Shown piece by piece: positions 1 through 5,853 of a stretch of DNA of 5,853 nucleotides (the stretch's first letter is position 1; each line of letters starts with the position of its first letter). Source of the DNA: Hadesarchaea archaeon (GTDB taxonomy: Archaea > Hadarchaeota > Hadarchaeia > Hadarchaeales > Hadarchaeaceae); NCBI GenBank assembly GCA_030601665.1, contig JAUWBP010000058.1, positions 1 to 5,853 on the forward strand, in the 5' to 3' direction. The notes under the pieces are model-generated. The model saw only the letters and a program-made list of their open reading frames with translations, had not been told where the DNA came from and did no database searches. The position numbers and the translations under genes were made by a program.

Positions 1-849
1 TGCAAGTTTTGCCCTCAAGCGCGAGGTAGCATAGCCGACCTGAAGATGTTATCGCGCGTCATCTGGCCTCGCTGGGAGTTGAAAAAAGTTCTCGCGAGGT
101 TGGAAGAAAATTCAAATAAATTCGAGCGCGTTTGTATCCAAGCGGTCAACCACCCGAACGTCGTCGATGATCTCTGTGAACTCGTGACGTGCGTGCATAA
201 TGCATGCGGACTTCCGATTTCCGTCTCTTGCCAGCCGCTTACCAAACAAGATATCGAGCGCCTCGCTGAAGCCGGGGCAGAGCGGGTGGGCATTGCTCTT
301 GACACAGCGACTCCCGAACTTTTCGAGCGCATCAAAGGCGGCGGCTACACATGGCGGGCACATCTCGAGGCGCTGGAACACGCTCGAGTCATTTTCGGCA
401 ACCGGGTTTCGACCCATCTTATCATGGGGTTGGGTGAGAGTGAGCGGGACACGGTGGAGGGGATCCAGCTTTTGCACGATCGAGGCATCACCGTCGCGTT
501 GTTCGCGTTTACCCCCATCGCTGGTACCCCGCTCTCGAGTCACCCTCAGCCGGATGTTGCCAGCTACCGCAGAATCCAACTCGCTAGATTTTTGATCGTT
601 AACAACCTGAGCAGAGCCGAGCGGATGCGTTTCGAAAGTGAGCAGGTTGTGGACTTCGGGATAGAGCAAGATGTCTTACATAAAGCAATCAGGTCGGGAG
701 AGCCATTCCGCACGTCGGGCTGCCTGGGGTGCAATCGTCCGTTCTATAATGAGTCGCCTCGAGGGCCGATATACAACTACCCGCGAAAGCCGACATTAAA
801 GGAAATTACAGTCATTCGAGAACAGTTCGGCAATCAAAAATTTCTATGA
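1..849 (+). CDS. Radical SAM protein, biotin-synthase-related (COG2516-like), probable LipS1-type lipoyl synthase subunit; 5'-truncated
   Basis: The reading frame is open from base 1, so the gene begins upstream; 282 residues are visible and roughly 40-60 are probably missing. The first four residues, CKFC, are the last two cysteines of the radical SAM CxxxCxxC motif that holds the SAM-binding 4Fe-4S cluster, and PQARGS follows. A TIM-barrel pattern continues with ERVCIQAVNHP, AGAERVGIALDT and THLIMGLGES. Near the C-terminus (fragment residues 241-263) lies GCLGCNRPFYNE followed by IYNYP; its CxxC pair could bind a second cluster. From family knowledge, archaeal LipS1 and LipS2 are radical SAM proteins that together insert two sulfurs into octanoyl chains, replacing LipA. 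Assignment to LipS1 rather than LipS2 rests on recalled motifs plus the neighbouring gcvH, and is inference. The alternative is another biotin-synthase-like enzyme. The gap to gcvH is about 90 nt, so it may be co-transcribed or separate. Confidence 0.8.
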   Translation, partial: CKFCPQARGSIADLKMLSRVIWPRWELKKVLARLEENSNKFERVCIQAVNHPNVVDDLCELVTCVHNACGLPISVSCQPLTKQDIERLAEAGAERVGIALDTATPELFERIKGGGYTWRAHLEALEHARVIFGNRVSTHLIMGLGESERDTVEGIQLLHDRGITVALFAFTPIAGTPLSSHPQPDVASYRRIQLARFLIVNNLSRAERMRFESEQVVDFGIEQDVLHKAIRSGEPFRTSGCLGCNRPFYNESPRGPIYNYPRKPTLKEITVIREQFGNQKFL

Positions 850-894
850 CTTCCAATCCATCGACCATTCGCAAGTAAATTTGTAGTGCCACAC

Positions 895-908
895 CTCAAC
901 TTTTAAGT
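895..908 (+). promoter_or_regulatory. Candidate archaeal TATA box for the gcvH operon
   Basis: The A/T-rich stretch TTTTAAG (901-907) sits in the only gap of notable size on the plus strand. A start site about 22-26 nt downstream would fall near 926-931, just before the GAGGTG motif and the ATG at 941, giving a short leader. The purine-rich BRE element that usually precedes an archaeal TATA box is weak here. The same bases form a small inverted repeat, AACTT-TT-AAGTT (898-909), which could be incidental. Confidence 0.4.
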
Positions 909-931
909 TTTGGCACGTGAGTTTAGCTGGC

Positions 932-937
932 GAGGTG
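932..937 (+). promoter_or_regulatory. Shine-Dalgarno-like site deciding the gcvH start
   Basis: GAGGTG lies three bases before the ATG at 941 and matches the anti-Shine-Dalgarno end of 16S rRNA. The in-frame GTG at 917 has no comparable motif and would lie only about 10 nt after the candidate TATA box, so it would not be on a transcript starting from that promoter. Both points favour ATG 941. The spacing is short, which keeps confidence moderate. Confidence 0.45.
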
Positions 938-940
938 AAC

Positions 941-1366
941 ATGGTGAAAGCAGGCAATTATGACGCGCCCGATGGTCTTTACTACAGCCGTGAGCACGAG
1001 TGGGTCAAGCTCGAGGGAAAGCTAGCCCGCGTGGGGATCACCGATTATGCACAGAACAAGCTCGGAGATGTCGTCTACGTTGAGTTGCCAGAGGTCGGCA
1101 AGCAAGTCAAGCAAGTAACTGAGCAAAAAACCAAAGAGATGGAGCTTGGGGCAGTTGAGTCGATCAAAGCTGTTTCAGCCGTTTATAGCCCGCTGAGCGG
1201 CGCAATTAAAGAGACAAACGCGGCGCTTCAGGAGCGCCCAGAGCTCATCAACACGAGCCCCTATAACGAGGGCTGGATCTGCGTGCTTGATGCCAGTGCT
1301 CTCGAGACCGAACTCAAGCAACTGATAGACGCCAAGGCGTACGCGGAATATCTAAAGAAACTCTAA
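941..1366 (+). CDS. gcvH: Glycine cleavage system H protein (lipoyl carrier)
   Basis: GcvH carries the lipoyl arm that accepts the aminomethyl group from the P protein and presents it to the T protein and dihydrolipoyl dehydrogenase. From ATG 941 the product has 141 residues. It shows the family signature in order: YYSREHEWV (14-22), VGITDYAQNKLGDVVYVELP (31-50), and the lipoylation site ESIKAV, with K76 as the modified lysine. YSPLSG, a C-terminal NTSPYNEGWI and a helical tail ending AEYLKKL follow. It is slightly longer than typical bacterial GcvH because about seven extra residues lie between VGK and the lipoyl hairpin (about residues 57-68). An in-frame GTG at 917 would add eight residues. 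I prefer ATG 941 because of GAGGTG just upstream and the TATA-box distance. It is followed after 13 nt by gcvPA, consistent with one operon. Confidence 0.96.
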   Translation: MVKAGNYDAPDGLYYSREHEWVKLEGKLARVGITDYAQNKLGDVVYVELPEVGKQVKQVTEQKTKEMELGAVESIKAVSAVYSPLSGAIKETNAALQERPELINTSPYNEGWICVLDASALETELKQLIDAKAYAEYLKKL

Positions 1367-1379
1367 TGAGCTGGTGCGG

Positions 1380-2768
1380 ATGGGCTACCCATACATCCCG
1401 AATACGCGGGAGATTCGAGAGCAGATGCTGCGCGAGATCGGCGCCGCAAACATCAACGAGCTCTTTGCCGACATCCCCTCCCAAATCCGTCTCAAGCGCA
1501 AGCTGAAGCTCCCCCCCGCGATGTCTGAGCTCGAGGTCAAACGCCACGTGCAAGCGATACTCGCGAAAAACACACCATTCACCCAAATGCTCTCTTTTCT
1601 CGGGGGAGGTGTCTGGCCCCACCACGTACCTGCACACATCCGCTCGCTCGTGCAGCGTTCTGAGTTTCTCACCTCATACACTCCCTATCAACCCGAGACA
1701 AGCCAAGGTATGCTCCAAGCGCTGTTCGAGTACCAAAGCATGATCGCCGAGCTCGTTGGACTAGATGTCGCGAACTCCTCTATGTATGATTGGGCCACGT
1801 CGCTAGGCGAAGCGGCGCTCATGTGCGCCCGGGTGACGAGGAGGCAAAAATTCATCGTCCCTAAACTCATCGCCAAGGATCGCCTCTCCGTGCTCCGAAA
1901 CTATGCATCGGGTCCGGGCTTGGAGGTGGTCGAGGTCGGATACAATCACCGCACGGGACAGCTCGACCTCAAGCAGCTTCGCGCAGAACTCGGTGGGGAT
2001 GTCGCAGGAGTTTACATCGAGAACCCCAGCTACCTTGGTTTCCTAGAGACTCAGGGTGACGAGATAGCGGCAGCAGCGCATAAAACTGGGGCACTTTTTG
2101 TAGTTGGGGTTAATCCCATTTCGCTCGGCTTGTTCAAGGGCCCCGGCGAATACGGTGCCGACATCGTCGTGGGTGAGGGACAGCCTCTCGGCAATCCAGT
2201 CAGCTTTGGGGGCCCATCGCTAGGGATCTTCGCGTGCCGCGACGAATCAAAGCTCTTGCGACAACTACCGGGCAGGCTGATAGGTGCGACGACAACACTT
2301 GACGGAAAGGCGCGTGGCTACTGCATGGTCCTACAGACGCGTGAACAGCACATCCGCCGCGAGCGAGCAACTTCGAGCATTTGTACAAACGAGGCGCTCT
2401 GCGCGGTTTCAGCCGCGATTTATCTTGCTTCGCTCGGCCCACGAGGATTGCACGATCTCGCTGAACTTTGCGCCAGCAACGCAAGCTATGCGATGAAAAA
2501 ACTCAACATGATCAAAGGCTTGAGGGCACCTATCTTCGACGCTCCTCACTTTAACGAGTTCACGCTGACCTGCGATGACACACATGTATCAATACAAAAA
2601 CTCAACGCCGGGCTGCTGAAGCGCGGCATCCAAGGTGGCAAATCCCTCCGCGCGGAGTTCCCAGAGCTGGGGGAGACGGCTTTGCTCTGCACGACTGAGT
2701 TGCACTCGCGCGAGGACATCGACCGCTTGGCAAGTGCACTGAATGAGCTCTTGGGGGGGAAAGGATGA
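1380..2768 (+). CDS. gcvPA: Glycine dehydrogenase (decarboxylating) subunit 1, P-protein alpha
   Basis: This is the N-terminal half of the two-subunit P protein; with GcvPB it decarboxylates glycine and loads the methylamine group onto lipoyl-GcvH. Numbered from ATG 1380 (462 aa, usual size about 440-460), it shows YPYIPNT near the start, FLGGGVWPHHVP (about 73-84), YTPYQPETSQG (100-110), the MYDWATSLGEA segment (135-145), ENPSYLG (214-220) and GEGQPLGNPVSFGGP (265-279). As expected for this subunit, the last loop lacks the PLP lysine, which GcvPB supplies. An in-frame GTG at 1374 would add two residues. ATG 1380 aligns better with the usual M-x-HPYIPNT start and has GGTG just upstream. The YDW form, where many bacterial proteins have YDG, is recalled from archaeal homologues. 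Its stop overlaps the gcvPB start. Confidence 0.96.
   Translation: MGYPYIPNTREIREQMLREIGAANINELFADIPSQIRLKRKLKLPPAMSELEVKRHVQAILAKNTPFTQMLSFLGGGVWPHHVPAHIRSLVQRSEFLTSYTPYQPETSQGMLQALFEYQSMIAELVGLDVANSSMYDWATSLGEAALMCARVTRRQKFIVPKLIAKDRLSVLRNYASGPGLEVVEVGYNHRTGQLDLKQLRAELGGDVAGVYIENPSYLGFLETQGDEIAAAAHKTGALFVVGVNPISLGLFKGPGEYGADIVVGEGQPLGNPVSFGGPSLGIFACRDESKLLRQLPGRLIGATTTLDGKARGYCMVLQTREQHIRRERATSSICTNEALCAVSAAIYLASLGPRGLHDLAELCASNASYAMKKLNMIKGLRAPIFDAPHFNEFTLTCDDTHVSIQKLNAGLLKRGIQGGKSLRAEFPELGETALLCTTELHSREDIDRLASALNELLGGKG
2753..2764 (+). promoter_or_regulatory. G-rich ribosome-binding region for gcvPB inside the gcvPA end
   Basis: A run of seven G followed by AAAAGG directly precedes the gcvPB ATG and also encodes the glycine-rich GcvPA tail (LGGKG). 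With the ATGA stop/start overlap this suggests translational coupling, so the two P-protein subunits would be made in step. The match to the anti-Shine-Dalgarno sequence is only approximate. Confidence 0.35.
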
Positions 2769-4261
2769 GCTATCAGCAAGCGAGATGGGTCGAACCGCTG
2801 ATTTTCGAGCTCAGCAAGCCGGGGCGCGTTGGGTGGACACTGCCCGAGAAACCACGCGAGCGTATAAACGTGCCAAAGGAGCTCCTGCGTGAAAAGCTGG
2901 AGCTGCCTGAGCTCTCGGAGCCGGAGGTAGTTCGGCACTACACCCGCCTCTCGCAGATGAACTACGGCGTTGACTCTGGCTTCTACCCGCTCGGCTCCTG
3001 CACCATGAAGTACAACCCGAAGGTCTGCGAGGAGCTTGCTGCACTCGAAGCCGCGAACTACATTCATCCTCATCAAGCCGAGGAGACGGTGCAGGGGGCG
3101 CTCGAGTTAATGTACATGCTGGAGCGTTGCCTCACAGAAATCGCGGGCGTCGCGCGCGTTTCCTTGCAGACCTCTGCTGGTGCCCACGGCGAGTTTGTCG
3201 CGATGTTGATCACGCGTGCTTATCACAAATCTAAACGCGACGACAAACGGAATCAGGTCATAGTGCCTGACTCTGCTCACGGCACGAATCCAGCGAGCGC
3301 GGCGATGGCCGGATATGATGTTGTAACCGTGCCGTCGAATGCTCGTGGGCGCGTCGACCTTGATGCTCTGAAAGCAACAGTTTCCGAACGCACTGCAGCT
3401 TTGATGCTGACGAACCCGAACACGTTGGGCCTGTTCGAGGATCAAATTATCGAGATTGCTAAGGTGGTTCATGATGCTGGAGGCTTGCTTTTCTACGATG
3501 GCGCGAACTTGAACGGTATCTTGGGGAGGACACGCCCGGGTGACATGGGCTTCGACATCGTTCACTTCAATCTGCACAAGACCTTTGCAACCCCTCACGG
3601 CGGGGGCGGCCCGGGGGCTGGACCCATCGGAGTGCAGAAGGAACTTGAGAAGTTCCTCCCCGTGCCGCTGGTAGAGTACGATAAAAAGAAGGGCCGCTAT
3701 TATTTCGACTACGACCGCCCACACTCGATAGGCAAAATCAAGGGGTTCTACGGAAACTTCGGCGTGCTTGTGAAAGCATATGTTTACCTCCTGCTTATGG
3801 GTGGCGAAGGATTGAGTGAGGTGACCGAGGCAGCTGTGCTAAACGCTAACTATATCATGCGTAAATTGCTCGGGGTCGATGGCTATGAGCTGAAGTTCAA
3901 TCCAAGCGACCCTTGTAAGCATGAGGTTGTCTTTAGTGCTGAACCACTGAAGCGCATGACGGGCATCGGGGCACACTTCGTCGCCAAGCGATTGCTCGAC
4001 TTCGGCATGCATGCACCTACCTATTATTTCCCACCTATCGTCCCCGAGGCGCTGATGATCGAGCCGACCGAGAGCGAGTCTAAAGAAGAGCTTGATCGAT
4101 TCGTGGAGGCTTTGAGGACGATAGCCGAGGAGGCGAAGTCAGACCCCGACAAGGTATGCTCAGCCCCCACTGCAACCGCGATAGGCAGGCTGGACGAGGT
4201 AAAGGCTTCGCGCCAACCTATTTTGAGCTGGCGCGCGTATCGTAAATCGGCGAAGGGATGA
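2765..4261 (+). CDS. gcvPB: Glycine dehydrogenase (decarboxylating) subunit 2, P-protein beta (PLP-binding)
   Basis: This is the catalytic PLP-carrying half of the split P protein. The product has 498 residues, close to the usual 480-510. It shows FYPLGSCTMKYNPK (73-86), HPHQAEETVQGALELM (101-116), TSAGAHGEF (136-144), PDSAHGTNPASAAMAGY (168-184) and LTNPNTLGLFE (215-225). The cofactor loop is HFNLHKTFATPHGGGGPG (267-284), with K272 as the Schiff-base lysine. APTYYFPPIVPEALMIEPTE (417-436) and the C-terminal RLDEVKASRQPILSW complete the family pattern. All expected motifs are present and the frame is unbroken. The ATG overlaps the gcvPA stop by 4 nt (ATGA), and its own stop overlaps the next gene in the same way, so it sits in the middle of a coupled operon. 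It should act in the cytosol as a complex with GcvPA. Confidence 0.97.
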   Translation: MSYQQARWVEPLIFELSKPGRVGWTLPEKPRERINVPKELLREKLELPELSEPEVVRHYTRLSQMNYGVDSGFYPLGSCTMKYNPKVCEELAALEAANYIHPHQAEETVQGALELMYMLERCLTEIAGVARVSLQTSAGAHGEFVAMLITRAYHKSKRDDKRNQVIVPDSAHGTNPASAAMAGYDVVTVPSNARGRVDLDALKATVSERTAALMLTNPNTLGLFEDQIIEIAKVVHDAGGLLFYDGANLNGILGRTRPGDMGFDIVHFNLHKTFATPHGGGGPGAGPIGVQKELEKFLPVPLVEYDKKKGRYYFDYDRPHSIGKIKGFYGNFGVLVKAYVYLLLMGGEGLSEVTEAAVLNANYIMRKLLGVDGYELKFNPSDPCKHEVVFSAEPLKRMTGIGAHFVAKRLLDFGMHAPTYYFPPIVPEALMIEPTESESKEELDRFVEALRTIAEEAKSDPDKVCSAPTATAIGRLDEVKASRQPILSWRAYRKSAKG

Positions 4262-5364
4262 AGAAGCTCGGTCTCATCGTCAACCCGATCGCAGGTATGG
4301 GCGGACGAGTCGGATTAAAGGGCACGGATGGCGCGGACACAGTTGCGAAAGCTCTGGAACTCGGCGCCGAACCGGTTTCTCCAGCTAGAGCAGTAGAAAC
4401 GCTGCAGGGTTTAAAGCGCGTTGGGGTGGAGTTCGAACTCATAACTTATCCAGCCGAGATGGGAGCAACAGAGGCTAGCGAAGCGGGTCTGAAAGCTCGG
4501 GTGATTGGGCACATAACCTCAGGCAAAACTACCGCGGGGGACACCAAGCGCGCTGCTGGGGAAATGTTAGGGCAGGGCGTCGACCTCATCCTCATTGCAG
4601 GCGGCGATGGTACGATGAGTGATGTGATTGAAGCGATAGGAACTCAAGTACCGATCTTGGGTATCCCGACTGGCGTGAAGATGCACAGCGCCACTTTCGC
4701 TAACACACCTCAAACGGCAGGTGAAGTTGCGACACGTTTCTTGAGCGAGGGACTGCCGCTGCGAGAGGCAGAGGTCATGGACATCAATGAAGAAGCTTAC
4801 CGTGAGAACCGTCTTGTGGCGAAGCTCAAGGGCTACGCGCAGGTACCATACGAACCGGTCATGATGCAGGCGACCAAGGAGGGAAGCACCGGTTACGAGC
4901 TCGCTGATCAAAAAGCAATTGCGCGCTGGGTGATTGAGCTGATGGAACGCGAGCGTGTATATGCACTTGGTCCAGGCACGACCACGCGAGCGGTTGCAGA
5001 GGAACTCGGCATCTATGACTCTACCTTGCTTGGTGTAGATTTAATTGAAAATTACAAATTGCTAGCACGCGATACGAATGAACAACATATCATTGAGGCG
5101 ATTGGGAAAAAACCGACGACGATAATAGTGAGCCCGATTGGAAAGCAAGGTTTCATCTTAGGGCGAGGCAACCAGCAGTTTAGCTCGGTCATCATCAAGC
5201 GCGTTGGAAAGGGGAACGTCTGGGTACTGGCGACTCCCCACAAGCTGAGGGCGACCCCTACCCTAAAAGTAGATACCGACGACGCGGAGCTCGACCGCGA
5301 GTTCCAAGGCTACATCCGAGTGATTACGGGCTACCGCCAGACGTGTATGGTCAAAGTGGTTTGA
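4258..5364 (+). CDS. ATP-NAD kinase family protein, COG3199/AcoX-like; substrate unknown
   Basis: The 368-residue product has the fold signature of the NAD kinase/diacylglycerol kinase superfamily: NPIAGMGG (9-16), GLKGTDG (19-25), the nucleotide-binding IAGGDGTMSDV (113-123) and GIPTGVKMHSATFA (135-148). A second part follows with ALGPGTTTRAVAEELG (236-251), GVDLI, ISPIG-like VSPIGKQGFILGRGNQQFS (291-309) and ATPHKL (325-330). Archaeal proteins of this COG are annotated as predicted inorganic polyphosphate/ATP-NAD kinases and resemble AcoX, found in acetoin dehydrogenase operons. They are longer than ordinary NAD kinases because of the C-terminal part. Phosphorylation of NAD is therefore a guess from family. 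The ATG overlaps the gcvPB stop by 4 nt, placing it in the glycine cleavage operon. Its last 34 bp overlap the convergent protease gene. Confidence 0.85.
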   Translation: MKKLGLIVNPIAGMGGRVGLKGTDGADTVAKALELGAEPVSPARAVETLQGLKRVGVEFELITYPAEMGATEASEAGLKARVIGHITSGKTTAGDTKRAAGEMLGQGVDLILIAGGDGTMSDVIEAIGTQVPILGIPTGVKMHSATFANTPQTAGEVATRFLSEGLPLREAEVMDINEEAYRENRLVAKLKGYAQVPYEPVMMQATKEGSTGYELADQKAIARWVIELMERERVYALGPGTTTRAVAEELGIYDSTLLGVDLIENYKLLARDTNEQHIIEAIGKKPTTIIVSPIGKQGFILGRGNQQFSSVIIKRVGKGNVWVLATPHKLRATPTLKVDTDDAELDREFQGYIRVITGYRQTCMVKVV

Positions 5365-5853
5365 CGGTGCAGTTTTCGCCGGCAGGTTTTGCAAAAAGCA
5401 TGTTTCTTCTCGTCCACGTCGAGAATGGAGTTTGAGAACAACATGACGCAGCTTGGGTTCGCGCAGTGCCCGAGCCCGAAAGTGTGCCCGAGTTCGTGGA
5501 TGGCTTCCTTTGTCGCGCGCTGAAAGAAAAGCTTGCGATTGGGCGGTGCCCCGTAAAAAGTCGGATCAAGGCGGCAAAGCGAGACGAGCGCAGTCCTGCC
5601 CGGACACTGGGCCTGGCCGAATATGAAGTTGAGGTTGCGCGAGCGGGTGTAGAGGTCGGTGGTGAGCAATGCTAGCACCCGGTTTTCACCAGTTATCCTG
5701 TACAGCACCCGCTCCAAAATCAAGTCGGCGTTGTACTGGTTGCGTCGAGCGTTGTATGCGGCCGGTGGCATTTGAAGTGAGGCGCCGATGAGGCAACTTT
5801 CGACGAGCGGGGCGTAGGCTTTCGTGATCTCGCGAGCCAAGTCCTCCAGCAGC
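5331..5853 (-). CDS. amzA: Archaemetzincin-type zinc metalloprotease; N-terminus beyond the right edge
   Basis: The minus-strand product carries the archaemetzincin signature: HELGHTFGLGH (metal ligands H, H, H and catalytic E), followed at once by C, then four residues to a second C and the VM of the Met-turn. A CxxC pair (FCKTC) lies about 16 residues later. The cysteines are expected to hold a second zinc, as in archaeal AmzA structures; this whole block lies at 5382-5498. Upstream, AAYNARRNQYNAD and LALLTTDLY also fit the family. A TTG at 5838-5840 could serve as a start, but the frame stays open to the window edge with LLED before it, and homologues carry a short strand and helix N-terminal to this point. 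I therefore read the gene as missing about 10-20 residues. It is cytosolic by lack of visible signals, with physiological substrate unknown. It converges on and overlaps the kinase gene. Confidence 0.9.
   Translation of the reverse strand, partial: LLEDLAREITKAYAPLVESCLIGASLQMPPAAYNARRNQYNADLILERVLYRITGENRVLALLTTDLYTRSRNLNFIFGQAQCPGRTALVSLCRLDPTFYGAPPNRKLFFQRATKEAIHELGHTFGLGHCANPSCVMLFSNSILDVDEKKHAFCKTCRRKLHRQTTLTIHVWR

Noticed and set aside
112..669. Long minus-strand open frame (185 codons) opposite the radical SAM gene
   Set aside because: The plus frame carries clear radical SAM family motifs. The minus translation shows no recognisable domain and is best explained as a shadow frame.
1..849. 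Classical LipA lipoyl synthase or BioB biotin synthase
   Set aside because: LipA has a distinct N-terminal CxxxxCxxxxxC auxiliary-cluster motif and a conserved RSSY end, neither of which is seen. The C-terminal GCLGCNRPFYNE block is not a BioB feature, although the N-terminal motif cannot be fully judged because of truncation.
914..919. CACGTG palindrome just after the candidate TATA box
   Set aside because: A six-base palindrome is expected by chance and occurs once here. There is no support for a specific regulator.
1222..1238. Perfect 6-bp hairpin (GGCGCT, 5-nt loop, AGCGCC)
   Set aside because: It lies inside the gcvH coding region, has no T tract after it, and can arise by chance in GC-rich codons. 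I do not call it a terminator.
2546..3076. Minus-strand open frame across the gcvPA/gcvPB junction
   Set aside because: It overlaps two well-supported genes in the opposite direction and its translation matches nothing I know.
3107..3724. Minus-strand open frame of about 205 codons opposite gcvPB
   Set aside because: It lies wholly within gcvPB, whose PLP motifs are conserved. It has no ribosome-binding site or domain that I recognise. The frame is a by-product of the GC-rich coding strand.
5838..5840. TTG as the start codon of the protease gene
   Set aside because: The frame stays open beyond it to the window edge, and the family has further N-terminal residues, so the true start is probably outside.

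Overview
The window looks archaeal. The evidence is an archaemetzincin-type protease gene, a COG3199-type ATP-NAD kinase homologue, a glycine decarboxylase P protein split into two subunits, and a biotin-synthase-related radical SAM protein of the kind that serves as a two-component lipoyl synthase in archaea. GC content looks moderate to slightly high and genes are tightly packed. Individual protein details, such as the insert in GcvH and the YDW variant in GcvPA, suggest a TACK-type lineage (for example Bathyarchaeia or Crenarchaeota). This placement comes from recalled family features, not from a phylogeny.

Layout. From 1 to 849 (+) lies the 3' part of a radical SAM gene (LipS1-like), cut off by the left edge just inside its CxxxCxxC cluster motif. 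A gap of about 90 nt follows, with a plausible TATA box near 901 and a Shine-Dalgarno-like GAGGTG near 932. Then comes a compact four-gene plus-strand unit: gcvH (941-1366), gcvPA (1380-2768), gcvPB (2765-4261) and a COG3199/AcoX-like kinase homologue (4258-5364). The last two junctions are 4-nt ATGA overlaps, so translation is probably coupled. On the minus strand, an archaemetzincin gene (5331-5853) runs towards the operon. Its 3' end overlaps the kinase gene tail to tail by 34 bp, and its N-terminus lies beyond the right edge.

How the genes work together. GcvPA and GcvPB form the PLP-dependent P protein, which decarboxylates glycine and passes the aminomethyl group to the lipoyl arm on GcvH. 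The upstream radical SAM protein probably helps build that lipoyl group by sulfur insertion. The window therefore joins cofactor assembly to its acceptor protein and the first enzyme that uses it. The T protein (gcvT), dihydrolipoyl dehydrogenase, the second LipS subunit and a lipoate/octanoate ligase are not present here. The kinase homologue is co-transcribed by position, but its substrate is unknown. The protease is probably a separate transcription unit.

All frames are intact. I saw no mobile element, CRISPR array, tRNA or rRNA. The most interesting points are the archaeal lipoyl-synthase/GCS linkage and the kinase inside the GCS operon. I do not see a clearly new multi-gene system.
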